DNA of 64,000 nucleotides from Stromatinia cepivora (Eukaryota > Ascomycota > Leotiomycetes > Helotiales > Sclerotiniaceae): positions 1,363,001 to 1,427,000 of the forward strand of contig RCTD01000004.1 in NCBI GenBank assembly GCA_014898415.1, in the 5' to 3' direction. The position numbers were made by a program, and so were the translations under genes. How positions within the stretch are numbered: the first letter of the stretch is position 1; each line of letters starts with the position of its first letter. Shown here one piece after another: positions 48,588 to 59,271 of the stretch. The notes beneath the pieces were generated by a model. That model worked only from the letters and a program-made list of their open reading frames with translations, was not told the DNA's origin and searched no databases.

Positions 48588-49762
48588 CGAATTTTAAGCT
48601 TGTGTAACCTCTTTTAATGAATCCAAAATAGCCTTAGAATAGATTTCGAAATAAAATATTAACAATTTTGAATGATATCTCTTAGAAAATTGAAATTTAC
48701 AACACTTTATCCGTTTAGTTTTCACCATATAAATTTTCAATCAGCGTGATGATACTATTGGTCAAAGCGCCAGTTTGTGGGGCAAGCACGGTCATTTTTT
48801 GGTGATACTTCCTCCATCAAAGAGGGGAGTGTAGCTAAAATGCCACTATCCGGATAGGTGACCTGTAAAGCGAATCACATAACACCCGGAGAAACATATG
48901 AGCGGCGCATTTAGCGTATTTAATCATCGACACCACATAATTTTGCAGCCAGCATGTCCAGTTCTGGGCGTTGGAGTACAAGTAATTGGCAACCAACAAT
49001 TGTCTGGAACCAGACGCTGTTAACCATTGCAGTTACCTTGAGGCAGCAGCGGCACGACACCCAATGGATAAACCGCCCGTTTCAATGCTGGGCCTTTACA
49101 GAATGCATGATGGCTTGGTGATGATGCTCAAAATTATCACGACTTTCGTGTCACCAGCACATTAATTGTCAATCACAGAATTCTTTCACGTCATGATACT
49201 GAAGACTGAACTCGTTCTCTGCGAATCTTTACAATGTGGGAAAAGGCGACGGTTCATTTTGAGTTTCGTTCCAAAGATATCCGCCTCAGAATGACGCCAT
49301 AAAATATTGGTGTTGGTTCTTTTGGATGGGCGTCTTCTTAGACACTTCACCTGATAAAGTTGACTCATAGCATTACGCTTCCAAATCCTTGTTCCGAAAC
49401 CATCTCGGGTATCGACTTTAGAATATGCCTTTTTCTAATGTCTATTTCCATGTCACCTGGCAAAATCCAATTGATTCTGAGACATTACACTTTCAAGTCC
49501 TTGTTCCAAAGCATCACCGATTTCAGAATGATCTTGTTGGTGTTTCTTTTTTTTCTGTGGCCTATAGTTTTGCTCGGCTTTTGTCGTCTCGTGTATATGA
49601 AGCCTCATATTTCTCCGGAAGTTCACTGCTTTTCAGCACTTAAAAGACTTCCATTTCAACAATTCGCAGCGTTTCCATCTATCTATATCTTCCACATTCT
49701 CGCTTTGTACGATATTGTCACTTTTCCGTCCTGACTTCGTATACACGGCATATCTAAACAAA
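48588..49762. other. Intergenic region with a diverged 107-base duplication
   Basis: Two segments, at about 49370-49435 and 49478-49540, share CATTAC.CTT.CAA.TCCTTGTTCC and TT.AGAAT. No gene is supported. Confidence 0.4.
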
Positions 49763-50377
49763 ATGCTACAACTCGAGAACAACACCGTTTACATGACCCT
49801 CAACAGCAGAGGTGTGCCTGGGACATTCGTAAGATTCTCCCTCTCCAACTTTTCATCCAAAGCTCTACTGACTATCTTTAGCATTGGGGAATATTCATTA
49901 CATCATCAGCCCCAGACGGGGTGCACTACCATGCAACCAACAGATTCGGAGGCTGGGTACCAGAATTCAGACCGACCACCAAGATCACCCAGTCCTTGAC
50001 ACTCGTCATCGTCTACAAAATTGGCATTGTATCCTCCCAAACTCGTTTGAAGGTAGACCAAGTCTTGGAAGCTGTGCCAGCAGATGGCTCTGCATCTCTG
50101 CGTACCGGCGAAGCTTTTACTTGCCGCATCTGGACGAAAGATGCCCTTGTGGCGCTTCACGATAATGGTAATGTAACTTTGCCTGCGGATATTGGTGAGT
50201 CCCAAGCTCTACATTCGCCCTTCTGCTTATTCGGAGAAGAATGTTACTAACAAACTTGTCGAAGACACACTCGAGAGACAGGCCTTTGCTGCAGCGAGCG
50301 CTCTGGAGCCCAAAATTGAACAGAACAGAGCCAAACCAGCTGTTATTGATAGCATGGGTGGCGCTTCTTCGTCGTAG
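49763..50377 (+). CDS. Small uncharacterised fungal protein (DUF6914-like)
   Basis: The exons are 49763-49828, 49882-50194 and 50265-50377; donors GTAAGA and GTGAGT, acceptors TTTAG and GAAG, phases 0 and 1, giving 163 residues. It begins MLQLENNTVYMTLNSRGVPG and continues HWGIFITSSAPDGVHYHATN, which recalls the small fungal proteins that start with a strand plus GxxHWA/G (DUF6914 type). It has a Trp-rich central part and ends with an Ala/Ser tail (MGGASSS). There is no signal peptide. No function is known. The family suggestion is from memory of the pattern and should be treated as tentative. Confidence 0.75.
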
Positions 50378-50592
50378 AGGAATTCTTACGGTTGCGCCAA
50401 CGTCTTTGATTTTGGTTGGGAGGGTCTGGAAGTTTCTTATACTACTTATTGCATTTTTTAGTCGTTGTCGTTTTGTGCTTGAGGGGTGATAATGATAGAT
50501 GGCAGCAACGGGTTTTCAACTGATAGTAGAGGAGCGGTTTCCAAATCGTCTTCTTCCTTGTCCTCATCATCATTTTTGCCCCTGAGTCTATT
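50378..50592. other. Short gap between the small protein gene and the MFS pseudogene
   Basis: No gene or clear motif in these 215 bases. Confidence 0.4.
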
Positions 50593-51398
50593 TTAGAACC
50601 TACTGGCTGCTGCAACAAACCTTCCTTTTAACCAAATTCCGTAATCAAATTTTTCTTTCTCATTTACCAATGATTCTCTAAACCTGGCGAAAACGACAAA
50701 CAAACTAATGAAAAAGAATACTGTAACAATGAGGCTATGAAGGGCATAAGGATACTTTCCTAGAAACCCATCACCATGTGGCTTTCCAGGCTCAACATGA
50801 TATGGATTTGCTGCAAGACCACCCAGAATAGGACCTACTGCCTACCCAATATTGAGTCCAAGTGGAAGGACCGAAAATGCGACATTTTGGATCTGCTTCA
50901 ATGAATATCAGTCTCTAGTGAAAAAGCAAGGAATGTGGAAAATAACTCTCCCTTTGATCTTCTCCCCCAGACTCGTTTTGATGACTCCAGCATCCCCACT
51001 ACCCAAACCCACAATGACCCGACTTACGAGGACCATCCATAACTGCAGAGAAAACCCGAGAAGCAAGACGCCCACCATAATCATCATGCCACAAATCATA
51101 ATTATGGGCTTCCGTCCAATATGATGGGAGATGTGACCCTATAATACAGCAGTTCCTACTTGACAGATTGAGAATGAGAAAATGACAGCCCCAACCCAAA
51201 AACCTAGCATCTCTGAAGGAAAACTGATGTAGCTCAAGAGCATGGGATAGGGTAGTGATGCTGAGTATGCACAAGGGTGTGCAAATCGAGAGAGTGCTGT
51301 ACCAATGACGCGTGATGTTGATAACTTGTAGCAGGATTGATAAAATAACGTGCACAATATCAGTATCTGTCCTAAAGGAAGGTCTTTGGGAATTTTCA
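50593..51398 (-). pseudogene. Broken ZIFL-type MFS transporter
   Basis: Minus-strand text reads as a fungal MFS N-terminal half: IPKDLPLGQIL, ALSRFAHPCAYSASLPYPML, EMLGFWVGAVIFSFSICQVG, then an in-frame TAG, HIGRKP (loop 2-3 motif), MVGVLLLGFSLQLWMVLVSR, and after a further break VAFSVLPLGLNIG, TAG, AVGPILGGLAANPY and GKYPYALHSLIVTVFFFISL. At least two TAG codons and one extra disruption occur, and the last six helices are missing. It resembles the intact ZIFL transporter at 59.3-61.2 kb in layout, so it may be a dead cluster-associated exporter. Confidence 0.85.
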
Positions 51399-52789
51399 TT
51401 TGTTGTATTGGGAGGATCAGAGTCGGTGGCACAACAATGAACTCAAATACAGGCTTGCTTCTGGCTACTGTGTAACCGGAGATGGACAATTTTGCCTTGA
51501 AAGAAGAATATCCTCACAACTTCGTAGTGATAATGAAAGGTGAGGGTACACAAGATTGCTTATACTGGGAAAGAAATGTATTAGATGAGATGTCTTGAAT
51601 TCGAGTTTAACTTCAACCCAGAAGCACACTTGCCGCCGTAAAGAATTGAATGTTGGTTTGTATACGATATCTCATTGTTGGCTAATATTTACAAGAGAGT
51701 TGAGTTCTTTATCACCAGCCTTACCTTGCATGGCATGGCGGCAACCAAACAGCTACGATTCCTTGCACGCGCCGGCGTGCAGGCCTCGCAGACTTCTGAT
51801 CTTCTGCCCAAAGCTTAAGCTGACTGATGGATTGATTCTGAATTGAAAGCTCCGTAAACAAAAATTGGAGATATATTTCGGTGAGAGAGAAAGCTTTTCC
51901 GGTCGTACAAATATCCTTTCATACCTGTATATGTATGAGTTGTCCTTGTGCGAATATAGTCATTTTTTCTTGGCCAATCTGCTGCTGTCATTCTGCCAGA
52001 GCAGCACGTGAGCGGTGAAACTCGTCAAATATTTGTTTGTTGCACGTCTGAAAATTTGTGACCTTTTCCCTCTTACCTTCCTTATCAATAAGAAGGCTCA
52101 AGATGGGGTTTGTCACCGCCTTGGCCCATTACGTAAGCGTTAGAGGCCGGCAGAATTATTTCTCCTCGAAGCAAGTTTCCACACCAATTCAATTCGGTAG
52201 AAACTCAATCTTGATATCACGGGCAACAAACGTGTCTTTGATTTGGTCTATAGCTGTGGATTTGGTCCCATGGACATGCTCGCGAATGCTCGCAAAACTC
52301 GCAGATTGTGAGAATCGACTCATGAAGCAGAGATATTAGTGTGAACGACGCCTACCACGAACTGACACAATGATTAGAATGGAAGTCTATCTTTGTAATG
52401 TCTAAAGCTGACAGTATGAGCTCTTTAGGATATAGGCATCAAATTGTCAAGCTTTTGTGGGCTTCTTAGACTTCATAATCCATCTGGATATAGATTGTAG
52501 GAATGCTATCTATGGTTCAGACCTCGTGGTTGAACCGGAAGTACAGGTATATCTTTGCTAAAATATCCTCCAACCATCCATCAGGAGTCAGCCAACAGCC
52601 CGGCAAACGCACAGATAGTAGCGATCCTTGATGCTCAACCGAGCTTCTGTGGGAGCCATTGTAATATCTAAATCGAACAGAGACGCTGACTGTGATGAGG
52701 AGTAATGGTGATGCTGAGATTTAATAAATTGACCATCTTCTGTCCAGAAGCACGGTACATAATTTATCGGTGGGCATCTATAGCTTGAT
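51399..52789. other. Intergenic region, 1.4 kb
   Basis: Holds the former promoter of the MFS pseudogene and the 3' flank of the ATP-grasp gene. A plus-strand ATG near 52102 followed by a GTAAGC donor (MGFVTALAHY) could be a first exon, but I cannot build a gene from it. Confidence 0.35.
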
Positions 52790-54691
52790 TCAAAAGCCGT
52801 CCGTAATCTCCCATACTAAGGTTTGAATTCTCTCACTAACCAAACGAGCTTCTCTCCTCCCTTCTCGAGAAGCAATCCAGAAACAGGCGATGCCGCTTGT
52901 TCGAACCCTTGGATCAGGAACTTCTTGTCCGTTATGCAAAAATCCCATGCATTGCATAATATGACTGCGTAGGTGTGGCTCACGCTCTAATATGGTGGAA
53001 CAGATGTCCCCAGACTGATAAACACCACCTTTTTGTGCCGCTATAAACAAGACCTGCATATGGTATTGTGCGCCACCAACAAAAGGAACCGTCAGCGCCC
53101 GCAATCGCTCATGATCTCCTACGGCGGTGAGCAACGCTACACTTCGATAAGAGACTCCGTATGCTCGGGCAACAGCTGCATGTGTCCGCATTCCTGGTGG
53201 TCGTGGATTGACCTCCAGTATGAAGACTGTAGGAGTTGCACTTTTGGTGTCTCCAATCCCCGGCTTCGCTCCAAGGTCTAGGACGCCGTCTTTTCCCAAG
53301 ACGAAATCATAGGTGGAATTGTGAACTCGGGCTTCTACATGGAACATGCCAGTCCTGAAGCCCATGGCTAGGACCGTAGCATGTACCTTGAGGCGGAGGG
53401 CGTTCATCTCACTCTCTGGAAGGGCAGAGGGGATGGCATTCAAGGTCTCGATAAATCCCTGTCCATCGCTGTCACCGGTGCTTGGAAAGTCATCGTTAAC
53501 TTCAAAGAAAACGATTTCTCCGTCTACAAGCACCAGATTGGCGTCAACTTCAGGTCCATCAACGTAGGGTTCGACCAAAACTAAGCCGTGGCTGTCTCTG
53601 CCATACTTGTCCGAGAAAGGAGGTTGCCATAGTCGAATCACTGCATCTCGCAGTTCTTCCTCGCATGTTACTTTGCATACACCCTCTGAAGCCCACCCAT
53701 TCGCTGGCTTTACAATGAGCGGAAGATAGAGTGGCATAACACTTCTATAGCGGGCTAGAACGTCTTCAAGATCTGAAACGCTTTGTATGCGGTAGCAGAA
53801 TAAGCTCTGGTCGAATTGACGGGTCTGATACTTATCACGTGCCGCCGCCACTGACTTCGGCGACGAGGTAGGGAAGCCTAGCAACGTGGCAGCTTCTGCA
53901 ACTACGGTGAGGAGAGGCTCGTACATGCCAATGATGCCATCGATTTGTTTTGGGTAGTTGGAGACTGCCGAGGCGATCCGCCGAGGCATGTCCTCAGTAA
54001 AAGCCATATCCATAGGGACGAAATCCTCGCGCAGGTGTTCCCAGTCGGCATCCCCGAGCCCGTGGCATGGATCATCAAAGAAAACGAGGACAATGTTGAG
54101 CGACGCAGCCGTCGTCGCAAGGTCTTCAAGCTTTGAGAGACCGAGTAGGTGCGAGGGAGGACCAGGACGGATCACTGCCAAACGTCGCTTTGGGGTCTGT
54201 TTTACACAATGCCATGCGAAAGAGAATCGACGCGTTAGCTCTTCGTTCGATTTTGCAGCTTTGATATCGGACCAAGCTCTGCTTGTACATGACATGACCA
54301 TGGCTCCGACAGCATTTGCTGAGATGTCGGCAATGTCGAGCACATTACAAGCATCAATATTAACAATTTCGAGATATTGATCAAGCAAGATGAAAGTCTG
54401 CGCCTCGACAACATCGCTGCAATCAGCTAGGCGCCTGTCTAAGAAATCCGATTGAACAAGATATCCGCTGACAGTTGGAAGCAGGAGTCGAACAATGCAA
54501 TCGTTCGCCGCAAGATGCGCCACGAGGAATTTTAAAGAAAGAGAAGATTCAGAAGATACATTAATCTGACCCTCTTGAAAGCCGCGGAGCGCTTGGCCAT
54601 CTGGTATTCTTTTGAACACGTCTACGACAAGCAGGGAAGTTTCCTGTGGCAGGAGGTGAGCCTGCCATGCAATTTCCATTGTTTTTGACAT
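52790..54691 (-). CDS. ATP-grasp carboxylate-amine ligase (carnosine-synthase-like)
   Basis: A single exon of 633 residues. The first eukaryotic start is ATG 54691 (MSKTMEIAWQ); a GTG 45 bases upstream is not credible. ATP-grasp enzymes activate a carboxylate as an acyl-phosphate and join it to an amine, making a peptide or amide bond. Evidence: a pre-ATP-grasp Rossmann-like part (about 168-270, RLAVIRPGPPSHLLGL and VLVFFDD), the first nucleotide Lys in ARDKYQTR (K288), the second in LIVKPANGWASEG (K328), adenine-region VLVEPYVDGPEVD (E374), and metal ligands in ILEVNPRPPG (E493, N495, with R497). The N-terminal 165 residues are unassigned. It is divergently paired with a P450, which suggests the core enzyme of a small cluster. 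Substrates are unknown. Confidence 0.88.
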   Translation of the reverse strand: MSKTMEIAWQAHLLPQETSLLVVDVFKRIPDGQALRGFQEGQINVSSESSLSLKFLVAHLAANDCIVRLLLPTVSGYLVQSDFLDRRLADCSDVVEAQTFILLDQYLEIVNIDACNVLDIADISANAVGAMVMSCTSRAWSDIKAAKSNEELTRRFSFAWHCVKQTPKRRLAVIRPGPPSHLLGLSKLEDLATTAASLNIVLVFFDDPCHGLGDADWEHLREDFVPMDMAFTEDMPRRIASAVSNYPKQIDGIIGMYEPLLTVVAEAATLLGFPTSSPKSVAAARDKYQTRQFDQSLFCYRIQSVSDLEDVLARYRSVMPLYLPLIVKPANGWASEGVCKVTCEEELRDAVIRLWQPPFSDKYGRDSHGLVLVEPYVDGPEVDANLVLVDGEIVFFEVNDDFPSTGDSDGQGFIETLNAIPSALPESEMNALRLKVHATVLAMGFRTGMFHVEARVHNSTYDFVLGKDGVLDLGAKPGIGDTKSATPTVFILEVNPRPPGMRTHAAVARAYGVSYRSVALLTAVGDHERLRALTVPFVGGAQYHMQVLFIAAQKGGVYQSGDICSTILEREPHLRSHIMQCMGFLHNGQEVPDPRVRTSGIACFWIASREGRREARLVSERIQTLVWEITDGF

Positions 54692-55825
54692 CTTTCCGTT
54701 ATATATGAGCTTAAGTCGGACAATGTAAACGCACACAACTCTTCAATAGCTCTGAAGATTCTGGCATGACCTGAGGATTAGAATTATGGTAGACGAAGAT
54801 TTCCAAAAATCCAGAACAGCAAACCAGATCTGAAAGTTTTCCAAGTGCCAAGAGTTGCGAGACTTTAAACCTGGCTTGATAATGTAAGTGGATTCAGTAT
54901 TCCAAATAGATTTGATTATAGCAAATGAATTTCAGAATCAAGAATCTGTTATCGTTCGACCCGAGTCTGGACTGTTGCAAACGCCGCATAGAACATGGCA
55001 GAACCATCTAGGTATCCACTAATGCTCAAGGGTTCACACTACCCCCGCGCCTTTACTCGCTCTATTCCCGAATTACGAATAGGACTTGTCGAGATCCCCC
55101 GTGCGTGCGCTCAACGATAAGCGCCATAAGCACTAACCGAATGTGGAAATGATCGTATGGGTTTTGACCATGCGTTTATTCGTATGCGAACCCCTCTATA
55201 CAAGGGTGGCATGAATATATCCCAGCATGCTTCGTCCTCAAGACAGGCGGTTTTGCAAATGTGCCATTCCATGTGGAACGCGGGACAAGCGGGTCTGAGT
55301 CGATAAGGAAAAGCTCTGAGACCCGAGTGATAGAGTGATAGAGTGATAGAGTGATAGCGCAGGATGCTGGAGGATTCTTTGATCGACGCAAATTCCGTAC
55401 AAGGAAGGTGGTGTTGACTTCATACATCAATGAAGTCATCGCAAGCTGAAAAACCAATCTTCAACTTTTCTGCAGCAGTCGTCAGATATCCCCACTGCAG
55501 ACCTCGGTGCTGAGACTTTAGCTATTCTGTTGATATCAGGTTCCCCGCACTAAAGGCATCATACACGAATAATTCGATGACAGCGAAGTCACAAGATGTG
55601 CTCCTGCTCGTCTTACGGATGTACAGTGGTGGAGTATCGATAGTGTGAATTCAAGGGTAAATTCGGGGGCAGTAGGTAGATCACGACAACAAGAACATTG
55701 CAACATTATATCGAAAATACATTATTATACCCTTCTAAAATAGTATAAAAGGGCTGTGAAGTCCTATGTTTTACTGAATTCGTTGTTAATGACCCAAACC
55801 AACGATATCACTTGCACCCTTAGTC
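54692..55825. promoter_or_regulatory. Divergent promoter between the ATP-grasp ligase and P450-1
   Basis: A 1,134-base gap that must carry both promoters. It contains an eight-base GAGTGATA array (about 55326-55358) and a CGCGGGACAAGCGGG segment with repeated CGGG that could be a zinc-cluster factor site. The latter is inference. Confidence 0.5.
55326..55358. repeat. GAGTGATA tandem repeat
   Basis: Four copies of the eight-base unit in the divergent promoter. Confidence 0.9.
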
Positions 55826-58256
55826 ATGGGGAGCTTACTACTTTTCGTTATACCTTTGGCTTTAGTCGTTGTCGTTGTTCAAATATTCAGAGCAACGGCC
55901 TCGACCAGAAAATACGGATCAGCTCAGTTACCGCCCGGCCCTCCAGGCCGTGATCATTCGAGCCTCTTGGACAATGATCGTTGGAACATGTTCAAGTCTT
56001 GGAATGATCGATATGGTTGGTCATCTTTATTCTCTTGGTTTTGAAGTTGCCTTGTTGACAATGTGTTACAGGAAATGTGGCAACCTTCTACACTGGACAA
56101 CAGCTCAACATCGGTACGCCTTATGTAGTCATTGAGACATAGTGGTTCCGTAATAATAACTCTCTCCAGTGCTCGGAACAATGGAGGCAGCTGTGGACGT
56201 TCTCGAAAAGGCCGGTGAAACTTTCTCAAGCCGTCCACATTTCATCATGGGGTAAGTATCTTTCTCAATCCGAAGATATGTGGATTGGATGCTTACAAAA
56301 ATTAGGGAGTTTCTCTTTTCAAGGCTGCGTGGCTTCTCAATGACCTACGGACCTAAATGGCGAAATTGGCGAACGGTTTGACTCCCTTCAAAAACGTTGC
56401 TGATTAGGGCCTAACTTGTCTGTTTTTTAAGCTTCAAAACTCGCACTTCAGTCCCCAAGTGGCACCCAAAGTCAAGCCGATGCAGATCAATGAATCAGCC
56501 GTCTTGATGCATGATTACCTGACGAATACAGACCCTTCTAAGCAACACAAAATTCTTCGAAGGTATGTCGTGTTTTTTGACCATTTAGAAATGGAGGTTT
56601 GAGATTGACTTTCATAGATACACGGCATCTCTAATGTTTTATATGGGATATGGTCGTCGCGTTACTTCTCTTGAGGATCCGCTTTGTGTGAAACATGACC
56701 AGGAAGAGGAATGTAAGTGTAACCTCCTTCCCTATCTTTAAGATCTTTTCTAATCTTCTTGGTAGATATTGAGAGGTATGTTGCAATCTACACCATGTTG
56801 TATGAGAATATGTTCATCGGATACTCATTCTATTTTTAGTACAAAGTAAGTGTTTTTGAATGAGTCTATCTTAACTTTTTGTGCTGACTCATATGTACCA
56901 GAGTACCCGGACGGTTTCCTCTTGAGAGCGTAAGTGAACTTCCCAGCATGTAATAATGGCACACAACTGATGACAATTCGATCAGTGGCCTATCCTGTTA
57001 TGGCTCCCAGTAAGTTAATCACACTTCCCAGAGTTAGAGTAAGACTAATGGCTTCGAAGCGTCCTTTGCAGTGGTTCCGCCATGAGCCTGAGAAACACAG
57101 AGACACCAACACAAAGTTGTACACGACAGCTATGAACGAGGTGAAGCGGAAGATGAAAGATGGCACTGCTGTCCCATGCACATCCACTTATGGTCTCACG
57201 AAACAGAAGGAATTAGACATGGAAGATGACGTCGAACTGGCCTATGCTCTTTCTGCTCCATGGGCTGCCGGAATTGGAACGGTGAGTTTGACTTCTCTAA
57301 TTTTGTTAAGACTGCAAACTGATATGATATAGACTACTACCGCATTTGAAATAGCAATTTGTACGTCTCACCCTGCCAATTGACATTCAAGAGTTTAACA
57401 TTTTCTCTATTTTATAGTGGCCATGTTACACTACCCTGAGTGTCTCCAGAAGGCAAAAGCCGAAATCGATGAAGTTGTTGGACAGAATCGCATGCCCAAC
57501 TTTGAAGACCAGCAGTCCCTACCTTACTTGGGCGCCTTTATAAGAGAGACATTGAGGTATGTGTCATAGGAAGATGATGTGGAAATTTTATCTAATGAAT
57601 CTCTCTTCTAGATGGCGACTCGTAACTCCCACCGGTATTGCACATTCATCAACCCAGGACTATACATATAAGGGCATGTTAATTCCAAAGGATGCCTCTG
57701 TATATGCCAACGCTGCGTGAGTTCCCAGTAATAGCCAAAATGTGAGTTCATCCACTGACATATTCTGCATTAGCGAGATTATGAAAGATCCTGCTGTATT
57801 CCCTGAGGGTGAAAAATTCAAACCGGAAAGATTCTTGGAAACCAATGACCCCAGGCTCCTCAATTACCGATTTGGCTGCTTCGGCTTTGGCAGAAGAATG
57901 TGTCCTGGTATGCACGTCGCGCTTCAATCGATGTATATCGTTATTGCTCGGTAAGTGAATCCTCTCATCTTTCCACTTCCCATTAAATTCCCGACTTCTT
58001 TTTGAAAAATTCGACACTGACCCGTCAATCCAGGCTGATTTGGGCCTATGATGTCCTTCCTATCACCATCAATGGCAAACCATACATCCCAGATGCGGAC
58101 GATTTTACCTATGGCCTGGTTAGCTACCCCGCTAATTTGAAATTCCAACTTGTTCCCCGCAGCGAGAACCACAAAGATATTATTATCGCCGAGGCTGAGC
58201 GTGCTAATGCCGATATGGCACATTTGGATGGTTCGAGTGCTTCGTACAATATCTGA
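55826..58256 (+). CDS. Cytochrome P450 (OrdA-like), 15 exons
   Basis: A heme mono-oxygenase, 517 residues, anchored by an N-terminal helix (LLLFVIPLALVVVVVQIF) and a PPGPPG hinge. The exons are 55826-56015, 56072-56113, 56170-56251, 56306-56375, 56432-56562, 56618-56712, 56766-56775, 56902-56929, 56986-57009, 57072-57281, 57333-57360, 57418-57556, 57612-57716, 57774-57950 and 58034-58256; all phases agree. Motifs: KWRNWR (C-helix), EETLR-type ExxR at 347-350 (ETLR), FKPERFL (PERF), and the heme loop FGFGRRMCPG with Cys428. It resembles O-methylsterigmatocystin oxidoreductase-like P450s. Exon 7 is only 10 bases. A 6-base microexon at 56840-56845 is an alternative in-frame reading adding two residues. 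Confidence 0.88.
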
Positions 58257-59271
58257 GGCCGACATTTGGTACCAAATGGTGTCCTAGGAAAATAAAGTAT
58301 TCCGGCTGTTCGGATATTAAAAGTTTTTGGATTTGGGCTGCAGCTGAGCTTTGGGACATCCTGATTGAGATACGGGGAAATGTGGAGGAGAGGAAAATGG
58401 GTTGCTTATCACTGTTTCGTGTATAGGTGTCGGGAATTTGAGACTTGTCTCTCAATCCACTCGAGTGTTCGATTTTGGCTTTCAATTATCTCATTTCTTG
58501 GTTATTTGGCCTATTCGGTCTCTGTAAGCTATTCCAGCTCTTCAATCTGCTATGCGTATACAATCTTTCAAGGCATTACAATGTTGTACATATATTAGAT
58601 AGATACACTAGAAATATTAGAAGAACCTTTCATATCCTTCAATCAATTCAAACTTCAGCATGTGGTTTCTCCATAACATCTATTACCTCTTAAATCCCAG
58701 AATATTCCCCATTCTATATTGTACGGTATATTGAACGATCCAACTTCTTTGCGTAAATGCAGCTGAATAACACTTGTCATGAACACCTCTAAGACCTCAC
58801 ATATTCATTGAAAATTAACTCATAGCCTTCCAACACCAAAACAAATACAGTGGGAACTCCATGCCCCAAGTGGATCGCAAGCCACAGAGCGTGAACAATC
58901 ATCTTATATATTTATCAATGGCCACCAATGTCCAACAATTTTGACGAGAAAAACAGGTCTGCCAGTGTGGTCTCTGTGGCTGGCACCCAAACTTACACGC
59001 CCCCCAGAAGGCGCCGTGAGTAGTTGGTTGCTTTTGCTGTTTTTGGTGCCCTTTTGGAGGTTATGTGGAGTGTAGGTGGTATTGAAAAATTTTAAACCTG
59101 GTGGTTTAGAGTGAGATGAACAAATTGCAGGTCGGGTGATTGTACTAGGTCTCTATAAACAAAGTTTGATAACTAGGATTATCTATTGTGTCTTTGTGCT
59201 TTTATATGCATTTAACATGCTCAATACTCTTCATTGAGCTTGATTCGTATCAACATATGCATACATCAACA
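58257..59271. other. Convergent gap between P450-1 and the MFS exporter
   Basis: The 3' ends of both genes face each other here. About 1 kb with no gene; poly(A) signals are expected but none is distinctive. Confidence 0.5.
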
